DNA of 63,021 bases from G963676205 sp964342525 (GCA_964342525.1 CAYFGQ010000015.1:1-63021), one strand, 5' to 3'; counted from the first letter of the stretch, positions 52,035-62,032 are shown. Program-made: numbers and translations. Notes: generated by a model not told the origin, from the letters alone.

Positions 52035-53536
52035 TGGAAAAAAAGATAGTAGAGTTAGAGATACCTATCAACAGGGTTGAGGGTGATCTAGATATAAAGG
52101 TAAAAATAGAAGATAATAAGATAGTAGATGCTAAGAGTATAGGAACTTTATATCGTGGATTTGAGAATATACTTGTGGGAAAAAGTGTATTAGATTCTTT
52201 GGTGCTTACACCTAGAGTTTGTGGTATTTGTTCTGTTTCCCATCTATTAGCTGCAACTAAAGCTATAGAAGATGCCTTTGATATCACTCCACCTGCACAA
52301 GCTGTAAGACTTAGGAATCTATCAACTTTAGCTGAGACAACCCAAAGTGATATTAGACAAAACTTTTTGATGTTTTTTCCTGATTTTGCCCATAAATATT
52401 ATAAGGATAAATCTTTTTATGAAAAAGCAGTAAAGCTGTATGAGCCATTTAAAGGTGAAATGGGTAAAGAGACTCTAAAAGCTACGAAGGATATTTTAAA
52501 AGTAGTAGCGATCATAGGAGGACAGTGGCCTCACACTTCACATATGGTTCCTGGGGGAATCTCAACTATCCCTTCACCTATAGATCTTTTATCTATTGAT
52601 GGTTATATTAAAAACTTTAAAAAATGGTACGAGGATAAGGTATTACATTGTTCTATGGATCATTTTAGAGAGATTGAAAATTTTGAAGAGCTTGAGAAAT
52701 TTTGTGAAGAGAACCCTGAGTCTCAAATATCTATATTTACAGATATGGCAAAAGAGACAAATCTATTTAATATAGGATCAACAGGATATGCTCATATAGG
52801 ATATGGATCTGTAGAAGATCCTCTAAATCCAAAAAGCTCATTATTACCATCAGGGTTTTTATCTCAAAAAAGTGAAGAATTAGATCAGCTAAAGATAAAA
52901 GAGGATGCAAAATATGCTTGGTATGTAGAGGATAGACCTTTACATCCCCATGAGGGACAAACAAAAACAGATCATGATAAAAAAGATGCTTACTCTTGGG
53001 CAAAAGCACCTAGGTATGATGATATACCTACTCAAACAGGGCCATTATCTGATGCTTTAATCTCAAAAGATAAACTAATAAGTGATATAGTATCTAAGTT
53101 TGGTGATAGTGTATATCCTAGACAATTGGCTCGTCTTTTAAGACCTTTAAAATATGTGGCTTATATGGAGCAAATGATCAAAGAGGTTTTAGAAAATATT
53201 GATGAAGAGACCTTTATCCAACCAGCTGAATTAAAAGATGGAATTGGGTGTGGTTTGACTCAAGCTGCTAGGGGTGCATTGGGACACTGGATAGATATCA
53301 AAGATGGTAAAATAGCTAGATATCAAATTATATCTCCAACTTCTTGGAATGGATCACCAAAAGATTCTAATCTAAATAATGGACCATGGGAAAAAGCTAT
53401 CCATGGTTTAGAGATAAAAGATACAGATCATCCTATGGAGATGGGGCATGTGATAAGAAGTTTTGATCCATGTTTGGTGTGTACTGTACATAGTATAGAT
53501 AAAGATACTACAACAAAGATGAAAATAGGTGTATGA
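52031..53536 (+). CDS. [NiFe] hydrogenase large subunit, group 2-like
   Basis: 501 residues holding the Ni-Fe(CN)2CO site. The four Ni/Fe ligands are present: R-V-C-G-I-C-S-V-S-H near residue 60 and D-P-C-L-V-C-T-V-H at the C-terminus. After that His a 14-residue tail remains, the kind removed by a maturation protease; purely sensory HupV/HoxC subunits normally lack such a tail. The following gene encodes a matching protease. Hyp maturation genes are not in the window. Start and stop both overlap neighbours. Confidence 0.93.
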   Translation: MMEKKIVELEIPINRVEGDLDIKVKIEDNKIVDAKSIGTLYRGFENILVGKSVLDSLVLTPRVCGICSVSHLLAATKAIEDAFDITPPAQAVRLRNLSTLAETTQSDIRQNFLMFFPDFAHKYYKDKSFYEKAVKLYEPFKGEMGKETLKATKDILKVVAIIGGQWPHTSHMVPGGISTIPSPIDLLSIDGYIKNFKKWYEDKVLHCSMDHFREIENFEELEKFCEENPESQISIFTDMAKETNLFNIGSTGYAHIGYGSVEDPLNPKSSLLPSGFLSQKSEELDQLKIKEDAKYAWYVEDRPLHPHEGQTKTDHDKKDAYSWAKAPRYDDIPTQTGPLSDALISKDKLISDIVSKFGDSVYPRQLARLLRPLKYVAYMEQMIKEVLENIDEETFIQPAELKDGIGCGLTQAARGALGHWIDIKDGKIARYQIISPTSWNGSPKDSNLNNGPWEKAIHGLEIKDTDHPMEMGHVIRSFDPCLVCTVHSIDKDTTTKMKIGV

Positions 53537-53922
53537 AAAAGATAATTTGTCTAGGAAATAGATTTGCTTATCCTGATAGTTATGGAATAGAGGTTTATAA
53601 CCAATTATCTAAAGATGAGTTAGGGGATATTGAACTTATTGAGGGTGGAATAGGGGGATTAAATCTCTCTTTGTACTTTGATAGTGAAGATGATATTTTA
53701 CTTGTTGATCATGGGGTAGGTTATGATAAAAAACTTTTTGATCTTCATGAAATAGATTTAAGTTGCGTAAATGAATATAATCATGATACAGCTTTTTTGT
53801 ATCTTTTAAAATCTATAGAGAAAAAAAATATCAAACTTTATCTTTCAAATAATAGTAAATGGCAAAGTGAGCAAATCTTAGTTGATTGTAAAGAGATAAT
53901 ATCATTGGTAGGTGAAGTATGA
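53533..53922 (+). CDS. Hydrogenase maturation protease
   Basis: 129 residues, HyaD/HybD type. It removes the C-terminal tail of the large subunit after nickel insertion. C-L-G-N-R-F-A-Y-P-D-S-Y-G-I is the family start with an acidic nickel ligand, V-D-H-G-V-G has the second Asp and Y-N-H-D-T-A the His. Slightly short and divergent. Coupled to the large subunit by an ATGA overlap and to the GGDEF gene in the same way. Confidence 0.85.
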   Translation: MKKIICLGNRFAYPDSYGIEVYNQLSKDELGDIELIEGGIGGLNLSLYFDSEDDILLVDHGVGYDKKLFDLHEIDLSCVNEYNHDTAFLYLLKSIEKKNIKLYLSNNSKWQSEQILVDCKEIISLVGEV

Positions 53923-55058
53923 CAGTTTCAAATGAGATTCTAGAAGAGGAGATAAAGACTCTACAAAAAGCAGCCTCTTTACATGCAAAATATTCCATTG
54001 AGCAATATAAAAAAGTATTATTGAGTCTTAAAGAGCTTGAGCGGGAAAAAGAGTCCTTGGAGCAAAAAGTAAAAGATAGGACTGAACACTTAGAGATTGA
54101 AATATTAGAGCGTAAAAAGATCGCAACAAAGCTTGAAGAGGATAAAAAGCTCATCGAGCAATATAATGATGAACTTCATAGGGATAAAATACTTATCGAA
54201 AAATATCTTAAGATAGTAAATGATAATGTGATTATCACTTCAACTGATGAAAATGGAGTGATTCATAGTGCTAGTGATGCTTTTTGTGAGGTGAGTGGTT
54301 TTTCTATAGATGAGGTTATAGGGCGTACCCATAATATAATCCAATCTAGAGTAACCCCTGATAAACTTTATAAGAGTTTATGGGGAACTATAACTCGTGG
54401 TAAAACTTGGAAAGGTGAGATTCAAAATAGAACAAAAGATGGCAAAGCCTTTTGGGTATATATCACTATCACTGTACAGTTTGAAGAGGATAAAATAATA
54501 GGTTTTACAGCTATTATGCAAGATATCACCAATAAAAAAAGGATAGAAGAGATCTCCATAAAAGATGATCTAACTGATATTTATAATAGAAGACATTTTA
54601 ATGATATCTTTCCAAAAACAATAAATAGAGCAAAAAGAAGTGATTCTTTAATCGCTTTTATACTTCTTGATATAGATTTCTTTAAACAATACAATGATAC
54701 CTATGGACATCAAATGGGTGACCATGTTTTAGTATCAGTATCAAGGTGTATAGAAAATACTTTAAATAGGGCAGATGATTATTGTTTTAGACTTGGTGGT
54801 GAAGAGTTTGGGGTGATATTAAGTGTTGATGAAAAAGACAAAGCTCTAAAATTTGCTAATAAGATAAGAAACAATATAGAAAATCTAAAGATAGAACACA
54901 AAAATAATAAAGCAAGTCCATATATAACTGTATCTATGGGGATCTATTGTGATAAGGCTAGGGGTGTAAAAGATGAGGATGAGGTTTATAAACTTGCTGA
55001 TGATCTTTTATATGAGGCAAAAGATAGTGGAAGAAATAGGGTAGTTTCTAATAAATAA
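53919..55058 (+). CDS. Coiled coil-PAS-GGDEF diguanylate cyclase in the hydrogenase operon
   Basis: 379 residues, no membrane segment: long coiled coil (about 1-90), PAS domain (about 98-215, with V-I-G-R-T-H-N-I-I and W-K-G-E-I-Q-N-R-T-K-D-G), GGDEF domain with R-L-G-G-E-E-F and an R-A-D-D inhibitory site. Should make c-di-GMP. The start overlaps the protease stop, so it is translated with the hydrogenase. In HoxBC/HupUV sensors the hydrogenase docks on a PAS domain of a kinase; here a PAS cyclase occupies that position, suggesting hydrogen-dependent c-di-GMP production. Confidence 0.93.
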   Translation: MTVSNEILEEEIKTLQKAASLHAKYSIEQYKKVLLSLKELEREKESLEQKVKDRTEHLEIEILERKKIATKLEEDKKLIEQYNDELHRDKILIEKYLKIVNDNVIITSTDENGVIHSASDAFCEVSGFSIDEVIGRTHNIIQSRVTPDKLYKSLWGTITRGKTWKGEIQNRTKDGKAFWVYITITVQFEEDKIIGFTAIMQDITNKKRIEEISIKDDLTDIYNRRHFNDIFPKTINRAKRSDSLIAFILLDIDFFKQYNDTYGHQMGDHVLVSVSRCIENTLNRADDYCFRLGGEEFGVILSVDEKDKALKFANKIRNNIENLKIEHKNNKASPYITVSMGIYCDKARGVKDEDEVYKLADDLLYEAKDSGRNRVVSNK

Positions 55059-55075
55059 CTACCCTATCTATTTTT
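55036..55075. terminator. Bidirectional intrinsic terminator
   Basis: ATAGGGTAGTT (55036-55046) pairs perfectly with AACTACCCTAT (55057-55067), an 11-bp stem with a 10-base loop covering the stop codon, followed by CTATTTTT. It separates the hydrogenase operon from the convergent gene that ends at 55064. Confidence 0.85.
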
Positions 55076-57478
55076 AAGATATTCTATAAACTCATCTTTA
55101 GGGATAGCTTTGCTCTCAATATATCCTTGGATATAATCACACTCTTTAGCTCTTAGATAAGCGATCTGATACTCAGTCTCTACACCTTCAGCTATGGTTT
55201 TTAAAGACATAGCTTTTGCAAGATTTATTATCATATTTACTAGTTTTTGGTTTTCACTATTTTCATCCATAGTTCGAATAAATGATTGATCTATTTTTAA
55301 AATATTTATTGGTAGATGTTGTAGGTTACTTAATGAAGAGTATCCTGTACCAAAATCATCAATACTTAGGCTAAATCCAAAATCTTTTAGTTTTTGTAAT
55401 ACCTCAATATTCTCTTCACAAAAGTTTACAAAGTATGTCTCAGTGATCTCAAACTCTATATTTTTTGGATCTATATTGTATTTTTTTATTATTGATAAAA
55501 TATTTTCATATAGCTGTTTTAGACTTATATCATATCCTGAAAGGTTTACAGAAACTTTTATATCCTTATATCCAAGCTCTAACCAAGTCTCCATATCTTT
55601 ACAAACCTCTTCAAGCATATACATATCTATCTTATCTATAAAATGCATCTCTTCTGCTATAGGTATAAAATCATTTGGTGGGATAAGTCCTTTAATAGGA
55701 TCTATCCATCTTACAAGTGCTTCCATACCTATTACAGAATTATTTTTTAGGGATATTTTTGGTTGGTAAAAGGCTTTAAAGTGCTTATTTTTTAATGCAG
55801 ATCTTATTGAGTTTTCAAGCTCTACTTTTTCAAGGGCTTGTTTTGTCATCTCCTCTTTATAAAAACTGATTCTATCTTTACCAAAATCTTTTGATTGGTA
55901 CATTGCAGTATCTGCATGTTGCAATAATTGGTGGGTATTTTTCCCATCATCCGGATATACACTAATTCCAATACTTGCTGATACATAAATACTATGACCT
56001 TCTAATATAATCTCTTCTTTGATAGAGTTTAATATATCTTGGCATATAGGGATGATATTTTCTATTTTCTCAAGGTTTTCAAAGATGATAGTAAATTCAT
56101 CCCCTCCAAGTCTACATAAAGTGTCAGATTCTCTTATGGAGTTATTTATGATTTTTGATACCTCTATAAGTAGTTTATCTCCTATTTGATGACCTTTGGT
56201 ATCATTTACCTTTTTAAAGCCATCGAGATCAATAAATGCTAAGGCCACTTTATTTTTTTCCCTTTTTGCTAACTTTAGAGCGTGTAAAAATCTATCTTGA
56301 AATAAAACCCTATTTGGAAGATCTGTTAAAGGATCATAGTGTGCCATATGTACAACCCTCTCTTCAGCATTTTTTCTTGCGGTGATATCGTGTAGGGTTG
56401 CTATGTAATACTTAACATTTTTATTATCATCTTTTATACTTGTGATACTCTCTATTGAGACAAAAATCTCTCCATTTTTATTTCTATTCCAAATCTCCTT
56501 TTGTACAAAACCTTTTGTTTGAATCTCATTCCAGATTTTCTTATAAAACTCTTGATTATGGTAATCTGATTTTAGGATTCTTGGATTTTGTCCTATTATT
56601 TCTGCTTCGCTATATCCTGTAAGATCACTAAAGGCTTTATTTATACGTAAGATATTTGCATTTTTATCTGTGATAAATATGGCATCAAGGGTATTATTAA
56701 ATACTTGTGAAGAGATAATGATCTCTTCGAGGTCTTCTTCTCTTCTAATTAAAGATTTTAATATAGTATTTGCTGTAAGTATAATACCAATAATACCGAT
56801 AATACCAATTGCACTATAGGTATAGATAATATTTGTAATAGATTCATCTTCATTTTGTTTATATTTTTCTAGGGGAACAGATACACTAACTCCACCCCTT
56901 ACACTTCCATTTGGAAATCCCAAATGTCCATGACATTTTTGACATTTTTGATTCATAATCATAGGTTTCATAAGTCTTAGGTATTCTTTTTCTTCTATGG
57001 AAGTTAATTCCATCTTTTCTTTGATACCTCTTTCAAAATCTTTTATGGCTTCAGCTTCCCACTTATCAGCTTCATTGTTTTTATTAAGATAAACTATACC
57101 AACGATTCTTCCTTTTATTCCATAAAGATCAGAATAATCAGCCATCATCTCCCTAAGCATATATGCTGGATTCATTAAAGTAAGTTTTTCTCCATCGGTG
57201 GTAGTTATATCTCTATTTTCAACATGAGCCATCCATGGACTAGGAGGTGTTTTTTTAGTGGGTTTTACATATACTCCACCGTGTTGTGTAGCCCATTGTC
57301 TATAGGCTTGATCTTTATTGAAGCTTGATCTTGCAATATTTATCACTGTTTCAATGGTGATCTTTTTTTCTATTTGGATATTCCACCAAGCTAAAGTAGA
57401 TACGATCATTGACCAGATCACTATCACAATTAGTGTATATATTAGTACTATTTTTTTTATGCTAGCAATTTTTTCCAT
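55064..57478 (-). CDS. Heme-binding sensor, PAS, GGDEF and EAL protein
   Basis: 804 residues. An N-terminal membrane helix, then a periplasmic Tll0287-like (DUF3365) domain with the c-type heme motif C-Q-K-C-H (about 180), a second helix (about 215-235), PAS domain (about 250-370), GGDEF with R-L-G-G-D-E-F and R-E-S-D inhibitory site, and an EAL domain with E-A-L-V-R-W, E-I-T-E-T, D-D-F-G-T-G-Y-S, K-I-D-Q-S-F and A-E-G-V-E-T. Both enzymatic domains look intact, so net activity is unknown. The heme suggests redox or gas sensing. Confidence 0.94.
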   Translation of the reverse strand: MEKIASIKKIVLIYTLIVIVIWSMIVSTLAWWNIQIEKKITIETVINIARSSFNKDQAYRQWATQHGGVYVKPTKKTPPSPWMAHVENRDITTTDGEKLTLMNPAYMLREMMADYSDLYGIKGRIVGIVYLNKNNEADKWEAEAIKDFERGIKEKMELTSIEEKEYLRLMKPMIMNQKCQKCHGHLGFPNGSVRGGVSVSVPLEKYKQNEDESITNIIYTYSAIGIIGIIGIILTANTILKSLIRREEDLEEIIISSQVFNNTLDAIFITDKNANILRINKAFSDLTGYSEAEIIGQNPRILKSDYHNQEFYKKIWNEIQTKGFVQKEIWNRNKNGEIFVSIESITSIKDDNKNVKYYIATLHDITARKNAEERVVHMAHYDPLTDLPNRVLFQDRFLHALKLAKREKNKVALAFIDLDGFKKVNDTKGHQIGDKLLIEVSKIINNSIRESDTLCRLGGDEFTIIFENLEKIENIIPICQDILNSIKEEIILEGHSIYVSASIGISVYPDDGKNTHQLLQHADTAMYQSKDFGKDRISFYKEEMTKQALEKVELENSIRSALKNKHFKAFYQPKISLKNNSVIGMEALVRWIDPIKGLIPPNDFIPIAEEMHFIDKIDMYMLEEVCKDMETWLELGYKDIKVSVNLSGYDISLKQLYENILSIIKKYNIDPKNIEFEITETYFVNFCEENIEVLQKLKDFGFSLSIDDFGTGYSSLSNLQHLPINILKIDQSFIRTMDENSENQKLVNMIINLAKAMSLKTIAEGVETEYQIAYLRAKECDYIQGYIESKAIPKDEFIEYLKNR

Positions 57479-57626
57479 AAATTCCCAATAATAAATATCT
57501 ATAAAAGATAGTTTGATATTTAAATATTCTATCTAATAAAGCTTGAGATAATAAATAAGTAATATATTTTTAGTTTTTTCAATAGTTGATTTGTAACGCA
57601 AGGGTAATTAATAAATTATCTAGTTA

Positions 57627-60600
57627 TTATTTTGCGATCACTTGGTTTCTTCCTTTTTCTTTTGCTATATATAAAGCATCATCTGCTCTTTTGATAATAT
57701 CATCGATAAGGTCATCCCCTTTATATACACTTACACCAAAACTTGCAGTTTTATTTTTCACTGTGGAAAATTCTGAGTCTTCAACTTTTTTTCTAAGGTA
57801 TTTTGCTAACTTTGTCACTCCCTCTTCATTTGTATTTGGACAAAGTACTATAAACTCCTCTCCACCCCATCTTCCTACTATATCTGTATTTCTTATATTT
57901 GATTTTAATATATCTGCAAACTCTATTAAAAACTTATCTCCAACAAGGTGACCATATTTATCATTTATCTTTTTAAAATAATCTATATCTATTATGATAA
58001 TTCCAAATATATCATTATATCTTTTTGTCCTATTAAATTCATGTTCTAAAGAGTTTTCTAAACTCATTCTATTGGCTATTTTTGTGAGTCTATCTGTATT
58101 TGAAATTAGCTCTAGCTCTTTATTTTTCTCTTTTAATTGTTGTTGTGCTTCTTCAACTTTTTGTTTTGCAAGTCTTAGTTTTTGATTCCACCAAATAAAC
58201 CAAGTAATAATCAAACTTGCACCTATGAGTATTTTCCAAACTAGGTCATAATCTATTTTTTCAATAGTCTGCATAGAGAACCATTTTTGTTGTATTATAT
58301 TATGCTCTTTTGGACTAAGTTTTGCATATCCTTTACTTAATATGGATGTTAAAATTGATAACTCTTTTGGTGCAACAAAACTATAGTTTATATTTCCATA
58401 TGGAGTAGGAGCAGCTATTTTTAGATTGTCAAATCCTCCATGGATGTTCATATAGTTTGCCACAGCCATATTCCCCACATATGCATCTACTAACTCATCA
58501 TTTACCATTCTTAGTGCTTCTGTTGTATCTCTTGCATGAATGATTTTGATATTTGGATAATCTTTTGCAATCCATTTATTTGTTAAAAAAGCTGATTCAA
58601 TTGCTACTTTTTTATCATTTAGATCTGCTAGTTTTCCAATATATGGAGCATTTTTGTGGGTGATTATCATCATAGGGTAAGATAGATATGCCTCGCCAAA
58701 ACTAAAATCTTTACTTCTATCTTTATTTTTTACTAAAAATGCTATGGTATCAAACTCATTTGTTCCTTCTAAAAGAGCACTATAGGCATTTTTTAAAGGT
58801 ACATCTTTTGTAATAAATTCAGCTTTAAGTCCAACTTTTTTACTAACCTCTTTTAAATAGTCTACAGCAATCCCTTTTGCTTCTCCATCCTTTTCAAACT
58901 CAAAGGGTGGTCTACTTGTACGGATTAGAAATTTTATGGTTTTTTTATTTTTTATAAACTCTTTTTCTTCATTGGTAAGTTCATTTTTTAATGATCTATT
59001 TCCTATCCAAATATCTCTGATCCTATTTACTTCAGCTTTAGAAAGTTTTGAATTTATTTTTTCTAAAATTGATTTTAATAAGTCATTGCCTTTTGTAACT
59101 CCCATTGGCATATGGGTTTGTAAAGGAATACCAAAATCTTCTATATTTATAATTTTTAGATTTGTAAGCCATCTTTCTTTTATAAAATAGTTTAAAGTTG
59201 GAATATTATCCACCACATAATCTGCTTTTCCTTTTGCCACAGCGTCAATGGCATCTTCTGTGGATTTTGCTAAATATAGATTAATATCAGGAAAGTTTTT
59301 CTCTAGATGTTTATGGAGATAGTATCCATTTACTACAGCTACTTTTTCCCCTTTTAATTGATCCATAGAATTGATATTTTTATTTTTTGCAGAGGCAAAA
59401 CCTATCATAAAAGTTATATGATTGAAATCTGTATATTGGGCAAATTTCTTACGCTCATTTGTGATAGCAAGATGGGGAATGATATCTAATTTTCCCTCTT
59501 TTAACATCTCCAATTGATCATTCCAAGGTTTTTTGATAAATCTTATCTCTTTATTTAGTGTTTTTCCTATAAGTTTTATGATATCAATTGTATAACCTTG
59601 TGGTATATCATCTTTTCTAAAACTAAATGGTTGAAAGTTTTCTAAACTCATAACTGAAATATGATCTTTTGAATTTAGATAATTTATCTCTTCTTCACTT
59701 AGTTTTAAATCTGATAAACCATTTTTATAGATGATCCTATCAAAATCAATAGTATTTTTTACAAGACCTAATAGTTTATATGTATCATATATCTTTTCAA
59801 GTTTTTCTTTTTCGATTTTACCAATCTCATTACTTTGATAATAAGCAAGTTCTTTTAATTTTTCTGCTTCATATCTTAGGGCATTTTTACTTTTATTTTG
59901 TGTATTGTATTTATTGAAGATAATATTTACACTCTCTTCAATATTATTAAAAGCATACTCCCATCCTTTTAGGGTTTGTACTCTAAAATCTTCTACAATT
60001 TTTGGATTTTCTTTTAGATATTTACGGCTGGTTGTTACCATATCATTGTAAAAGTTAAAACCATAATCCCTAGGACTAAATACTATTGGCTCTCCACCTA
60101 ACTCTTTTAATACAAAAGGCTCATTTGAAATATATGATGCCATAAGATCAGTTTTGCCATCTAGCAGATCTTTTGGATTAAATGATGGAGCTTGAATTTT
60201 TAGGGATTGTATATCTATACCTTGGGAGAACATCATGGATATTAAAGAGGTGTCTGTATTTAGATCACCTGTGGTCATGATCCTTTTACCTTTAAATTGT
60301 TGGATACTTGTGATATTTCTACTTTTATCACTTAAAAGCACTAAAGGACTAGATTGGTAAATAGTAGCAAGATAGATGATATCTTTTCCCTTTGAGATAT
60401 CAACCATAGATGTTGGTCTAGAGATTGTAAATTCACTATTGCCATTTACAATCTCATCTACCATATTTATACCATAGCTCCACTCTTTGATATTTACTTC
60501 AAGGTTTTTTTGTTTATAAAAACCTTTTTCCTTTGCCATAATATATCCAGCAAATTGAAATTGGTATTTCCATTGTAATTGTAATGAGACTTTTTTTATA

Positions 60601-60653
60601 TCCTCAGCATAAAGAAAAAGAGATAAAAATATTAAAATAAGGATATGTCTCAT
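57627..60653 (-). CDS. Triple solute-binding-domain GGDEF diguanylate cyclase
   Basis: 1008 residues. Signal peptide, an NMT1/SsuA-like binding domain (about 20-245: L-Q-L-Q-W-K-Y-Q-F-Q-F-A-G-Y), two family 3 solute-binding domains (about 330-555 and 570-795), one membrane helix (about 810-830), coiled linker and GGDEF domain with R-W-G-G-E-E-F and R-N-T-D inhibitory site. It should sense periplasmic small molecules and make c-di-GMP. Three binding domains in series are notable. The 148-base gap to the previous gene holds no clear site. Confidence 0.93.
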   Translation of the reverse strand: MRHILILIFLSLFLYAEDIKKVSLQLQWKYQFQFAGYIMAKEKGFYKQKNLEVNIKEWSYGINMVDEIVNGNSEFTISRPTSMVDISKGKDIIYLATIYQSSPLVLLSDKSRNITSIQQFKGKRIMTTGDLNTDTSLISMMFSQGIDIQSLKIQAPSFNPKDLLDGKTDLMASYISNEPFVLKELGGEPIVFSPRDYGFNFYNDMVTTSRKYLKENPKIVEDFRVQTLKGWEYAFNNIEESVNIIFNKYNTQNKSKNALRYEAEKLKELAYYQSNEIGKIEKEKLEKIYDTYKLLGLVKNTIDFDRIIYKNGLSDLKLSEEEINYLNSKDHISVMSLENFQPFSFRKDDIPQGYTIDIIKLIGKTLNKEIRFIKKPWNDQLEMLKEGKLDIIPHLAITNERKKFAQYTDFNHITFMIGFASAKNKNINSMDQLKGEKVAVVNGYYLHKHLEKNFPDINLYLAKSTEDAIDAVAKGKADYVVDNIPTLNYFIKERWLTNLKIINIEDFGIPLQTHMPMGVTKGNDLLKSILEKINSKLSKAEVNRIRDIWIGNRSLKNELTNEEKEFIKNKKTIKFLIRTSRPPFEFEKDGEAKGIAVDYLKEVSKKVGLKAEFITKDVPLKNAYSALLEGTNEFDTIAFLVKNKDRSKDFSFGEAYLSYPMMIITHKNAPYIGKLADLNDKKVAIESAFLTNKWIAKDYPNIKIIHARDTTEALRMVNDELVDAYVGNMAVANYMNIHGGFDNLKIAAPTPYGNINYSFVAPKELSILTSILSKGYAKLSPKEHNIIQQKWFSMQTIEKIDYDLVWKILIGASLIITWFIWWNQKLRLAKQKVEEAQQQLKEKNKELELISNTDRLTKIANRMSLENSLEHEFNRTKRYNDIFGIIIIDIDYFKKINDKYGHLVGDKFLIEFADILKSNIRNTDIVGRWGGEEFIVLCPNTNEEGVTKLAKYLRKKVEDSEFSTVKNKTASFGVSVYKGDDLIDDIIKRADDALYIAKEKGRNQVIAK

Positions 60654-60665
60654 CTTGAAGCCTTT

Positions 60666-61952
60666 TTATTTATCTAAAGGAAGTTCTATAAAAAACTTTG
60701 CTCCATGGTGGGTATTTTGAACATACAATTTCCCACCTAAACTTTGAGTTATAATTTTATAACTCATATAAAGTCCAAGTCCTGTACCTTGACTTTCATG
60801 TTTTGTTGTAAAATATGGCTCAAATACTCTTGCTTTTACCTCTTCACTCATACCACCAGCGTTATCTTCAATAGTAATGATAGCAAGGTTTTTCTCTTTT
60901 ATTAGATCTATTTCAATCCAAGGCTCTCTGATCTCATTTTCTACTAAAATATCTTTTGCATTATTTATGATATTTATAATCACTTGGGATAATTCCCCTA
61001 GGATCAGTTTTATCTTAATAGGATCTTCATAATCTATTTTATCTATTAGTTTTATATGGTTTTCTTTTATTGTTGCATTTACAATATTTAAGGCTATAGT
61101 TATTCTATCTTGTAAAACTGTTTCTTTAAATATTTTTTTCTCTTTTATAAAGTCTCTAAATGTATCTATTGTTTGTGATAAGTATTGGGCTTGATCATTT
61201 ATGATTTTCATATCTTCAAAAAACTCTTCATCTTTTAAAAGACCTAGTTCCTTTTTATAAGAAGCTCCAGTGGATAAAGTAGTAATAGTACTTAAAGGTT
61301 GTCTCCATTGGTGAGCGATATTTGAGATCATCTCACCCATAGATACTAGTCTTGCTTGGGCATTTATATGTTTTTCATGTTCTAGATTTTTTCTTACTTC
61401 TTGTTTTACTTTTTCTTCAAGTTTAGTATTAAACTCTTGAAGTTTTTGGGTTTTTTCATCAACTTTTTTTTCTAGATCAACTCTATATTCATATAAGGCT
61501 TGTTTATTATGTAAGGTTTCTATTACCTTTTGCATAATATCTACAAATTGTTCAATCTCTATAGGATTTAAAATATATCCATCTATTCCAAGTCTAATAA
61601 AATCTACAAAATATTTCTCTTGTGATGAGTGTACCAAAATAGTGATATGACGACTTACCTCTCTAATCTTTGAGATAAGCTCAAGCCCATTCATTACAGG
61701 CATATCAATTGCTGTAATAATTAAATCATATTTATTATTTTTAAAATACTCTAAGGCTTCTTCCCCATCTGATGCCACATCAATTTCATGGAAAAATATC
61801 TTAAAGATACTAAAATAATCATCCCTAAAATTACTTGGTTTATCCACATATAAAACCTTTACAGTTTTACTAAATTCAATAAGATCTTCTAAGTTGTATT
61901 TATGAACGATTTTTAAAAAGTCTGTTTCTTTGTACTTTTGAGTTAATAACAT
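60666..61952 (-). CDS. Histidine kinase with N-terminal degenerate receiver
   Basis: 428 residues: receiver-like domain (about 30-145), coiled coil (about 155-205), His box N-I-A-H-Q-W-R-Q-P-L-S-T, HATPase with N-I-I-N-N-A-K-D, D-N-A-G-G-M and G-T-G-L-G-L-Y. Compared with the homologous regulator at 48626, the receiver has lost its acidic pair (V-D-K), its phosphoacceptor (I-T-A-I-D-M-P instead of I-T-D-I-R-M-P) and its Lys (L-N-P instead of K-K-P), so it probably cannot be phosphorylated. The gene lies 12 bases before (upstream of) the triple-binding-domain cyclase on the same strand. Confidence 0.9.
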   Translation of the reverse strand: MLLTQKYKETDFLKIVHKYNLEDLIEFSKTVKVLYVDKPSNFRDDYFSIFKIFFHEIDVASDGEEALEYFKNNKYDLIITAIDMPVMNGLELISKIREVSRHITILVHSSQEKYFVDFIRLGIDGYILNPIEIEQFVDIMQKVIETLHNKQALYEYRVDLEKKVDEKTQKLQEFNTKLEEKVKQEVRKNLEHEKHINAQARLVSMGEMISNIAHQWRQPLSTITTLSTGASYKKELGLLKDEEFFEDMKIINDQAQYLSQTIDTFRDFIKEKKIFKETVLQDRITIALNIVNATIKENHIKLIDKIDYEDPIKIKLILGELSQVIINIINNAKDILVENEIREPWIEIDLIKEKNLAIITIEDNAGGMSEEVKARVFEPYFTTKHESQGTGLGLYMSYKIITQSLGGKLYVQNTHHGAKFFIELPLDK

Positions 61953-62032
61953 GTACCTATTATACTGCTTTTAAACACTAAAATAAATAAAACGTGTAAT
62001 TTTAGTGTAAAAATTGGGTATAAATGGGTTTT

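Noticed and set aside
51102..53536. Assignment as a purely regulatory (HupUV/HoxBC) hydrogenase
   Set aside because: The large subunit has a C-terminal tail after the final His ligand and a maturation protease gene follows; sensory forms normally lack both.
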